Positions 6,478 through 7,678 of a stretch of 7,678 nt of DNA are shown here, one piece after another. The first letter of the stretch is position 1. Every line of letters starts with the position of its first letter. The notes under the pieces are model-generated. The model worked only from the letters and a program-made list of their open reading frames with translations. It ran no database searches and was not told where the DNA came from. The DNA is taken from the NCBI GenBank assembly GCA_964487155.1, contig CAZAQB010000154.1, positions 1 to 7,678 on the forward strand. Reading direction: 5' to 3'. This DNA is from CAZAQB01 sp964487155. GTDB lineage: Bacteria > Pseudomonadota > Gammaproteobacteria > Nitrococcales > Nitrococcaceae. The translations under genes were made by a program, and so were the position numbers.

Positions 6478-6495
6478 CGGCCCCGTCTGGGGCCG
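6478..6495 (+). terminator. GC hairpin between the zinc operon and guaA
   Basis: CGGCCCC at 6478-6484 pairs exactly with GGGGCCG at 6489-6495 across a GTCT tetraloop. It starts 50 nt after the permease stop. No U-tract follows, so it is at best a weak or Rho-assisted terminator. It could also be a structure at the start of the guaA leader, because the candidate guaA start site falls within it. Confidence 0.4.
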
Positions 6496-6530
6496 CTGCG
6501 GCCCCGGCGATCCAGGCCGAGCCCACGCCC

Positions 6531-7678
6531 ATGATCCGAGACATCCACCAGCACCGCATCCTGATCCTCGACTACGGGGCCCAGTACACCCAGCTCATCG
6601 CCCGCCGGGTACGGGAAGCCGGGGTCTACTGCGAGATCCTGCCCGGTGACGTGGACGCTGCCGTGGTGGAGGGCTTCGGTGCCAGCGGCGTGATCCTCTC
6701 CGGGGGGCCGGAGTCGGTGCATTTCGAGGACACCCTGCGGGTGCCGGAGGTGGTGTTCCGCCTCGGCGTGCCGGTGCTGGGCATCTGCTACGGCATGCAG
6801 GCCATGGCCACCCAATTGGGTGGGCGGGTGGAGGCGAGCCGGGAGAAGGAGTTCGGCTACGCCCAGGTACGGGCCCGGGGCCACTCCCGGCTGCTGCGCG
6901 ACATCGAGGATCACACCAACGCCGAGGGCCACGGCCTGCTGGACGTGTGGATGAGCCACGGCGACCGGGTCACCGCCCTGCCCGAGGGCTTCAAGGTCAT
7001 TGCCAGCACCGATCATTCGCCAATCGCCGGCATGGCCGACGAGCAGCGCGGCCTCTACGGCGTGCAGTTCCACCCCGAGGTGACCCACACGGCCCAGGGC
7101 GCGCGCATCCTGGCGCGCTTCGTGCGCGATATCTGCGGCTGCTCCGGTGACTGGACCCCCGGCAACATCGTCGAGGACAGCATCGCGCGCATCCGCGAGC
7201 AGGTGGGCGGTGACCAGGTGCTGCTGGGGCTGTCCGGCGGCGTGGACTCCTCGGTGGTGGCCGCCCTGCTGCACCGCGCCATCGGCGAGCAGCTCACCTG
7301 TGTGTTCGTGGACAACGGCCTGCTGCGCCTGGACGAGGCCGAGCAGGTGATGGCCACCTTCGCCCGCCACATGGGCGTGCGGGTGTTGCTGGTGGACGCC
7401 GAGGCCCGCTTCCTGGAGCGCCTGGCCGGGGTCGCCGACCCCGAGGACAAGCGCAAGATCATCGGCAACACCTTCATCGACGTGTTCGACGAGGAGGCCG
7501 GCCGGCTGGAGAACGTGCGCTGGCTGGCCCAGGGCACTATCTACCCGGACGTCATCGAGTCGGCCGGAGCGGCCACCGGCAAGGCCCAGGTGATCAAGTC
7601 CCACCACAACGTGGGCGGCCTGCCGGAGCGCATGAACCTGAAGCTGCTGGAGCCTCTGCGGGAGCTGTTCAAGGACGA
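6531..7678 (+). CDS. guaA: GMP synthase (glutamine-hydrolysing), N-terminal 382 residues
   Basis: GMP synthase converts XMP to GMP in the cytosol, using ATP and ammonia released from glutamine. The N-terminal class I amidotransferase domain shows GICYGMQ with nucleophile C86, and QFHPE with H181 and E183 completing the triad. The ATP pyrophosphatase domain follows, with the P-loop LSGGVDSS (234-241), VDNGLLR and the later stretches QGTIYPDVIES and KSHHNVGGLPE. The dimerisation domain lies beyond the right edge; family members have about 525 residues, so roughly 140 are missing. The start at 6531 gives the family's usual opening (IHxHRILILDYGxQYTQLIARRVRE). No strong Shine-Dalgarno precedes it. 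In many gammaproteobacteria guaB lies just upstream; here the upstream neighbour is the zinc permease gene, 102 nt away. Nothing looks damaged. Confidence 0.97.
   Translation, partial: MIRDIHQHRILILDYGAQYTQLIARRVREAGVYCEILPGDVDAAVVEGFGASGVILSGGPESVHFEDTLRVPEVVFRLGVPVLGICYGMQAMATQLGGRVEASREKEFGYAQVRARGHSRLLRDIEDHTNAEGHGLLDVWMSHGDRVTALPEGFKVIASTDHSPIAGMADEQRGLYGVQFHPEVTHTAQGARILARFVRDICGCSGDWTPGNIVEDSIARIREQVGGDQVLLGLSGGVDSSVVAALLHRAIGEQLTCVFVDNGLLRLDEAEQVMATFARHMGVRVLLVDAEARFLERLAGVADPEDKRKIIGNTFIDVFDEEAGRLENVRWLAQGTIYPDVIESAGAATGKAQVIKSHHNVGGLPERMNLKLLEPLRELFKD

Noticed and set aside
5720..6649. Plus-strand open frame of 309 codons crossing the permease end into guaA
   Set aside because: It is out of frame with both genes, which have clear family motifs in their own frames.

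Overview
The window reads as chromosomal DNA from a high-GC proteobacterium, most likely a gammaproteobacterium. The start of its GMP synthase resembles gammaproteobacterial GuaA, and the regulatory sites resemble proteobacterial Zur boxes. The very GC-rich third codon positions would fit a lineage such as the Ectothiorhodospiraceae, but that placement is a guess. I see no tRNA, rRNA, insertion sequence, CRISPR array or phage gene.

Layout. Positions 1-2444 (minus strand) hold most of a large gene that runs off the left edge. It encodes a polytopic membrane protein fused to a spermidine-synthase-like domain. Positions 2445-2677 are a divergent control region with two Zur-like sites: a good one at 2575-2592 facing the plus-strand genes, and a half-conserved one at 2449-2466 against the start of the minus-strand gene. 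Positions 2678-6428 (plus strand) are a tightly packed four-gene zinc uptake operon: a histidine-rich outer-membrane barrel protein, a ZnuA-type periplasmic binding protein, an unusually short ZnuC-type ATPase and a ZnuB-type permease. The last three overlap by 4 nt at each junction. After a 102-nt gap with a hairpin and a possible promoter, guaA (GMP synthase) starts at 6531 and runs off the right edge.

How the parts fit. When zinc is scarce, Zur would leave the 2575-2592 site and the operon would be expressed. Zinc would cross the outer membrane through the barrel protein, whose His/Glu-rich segment could capture the ion. It would then be bound by the periplasmic protein and pumped inward by the ATPase/permease pair. 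No TonB-dependent receptor is present, so the outer-membrane step would be of a less-studied, porin-like kind. The divergent membrane/aminopropyltransferase-like protein may share zinc control, which raises the unproven possibility that it makes or handles a small metal-related molecule. guaA is probably a separate housekeeping unit.
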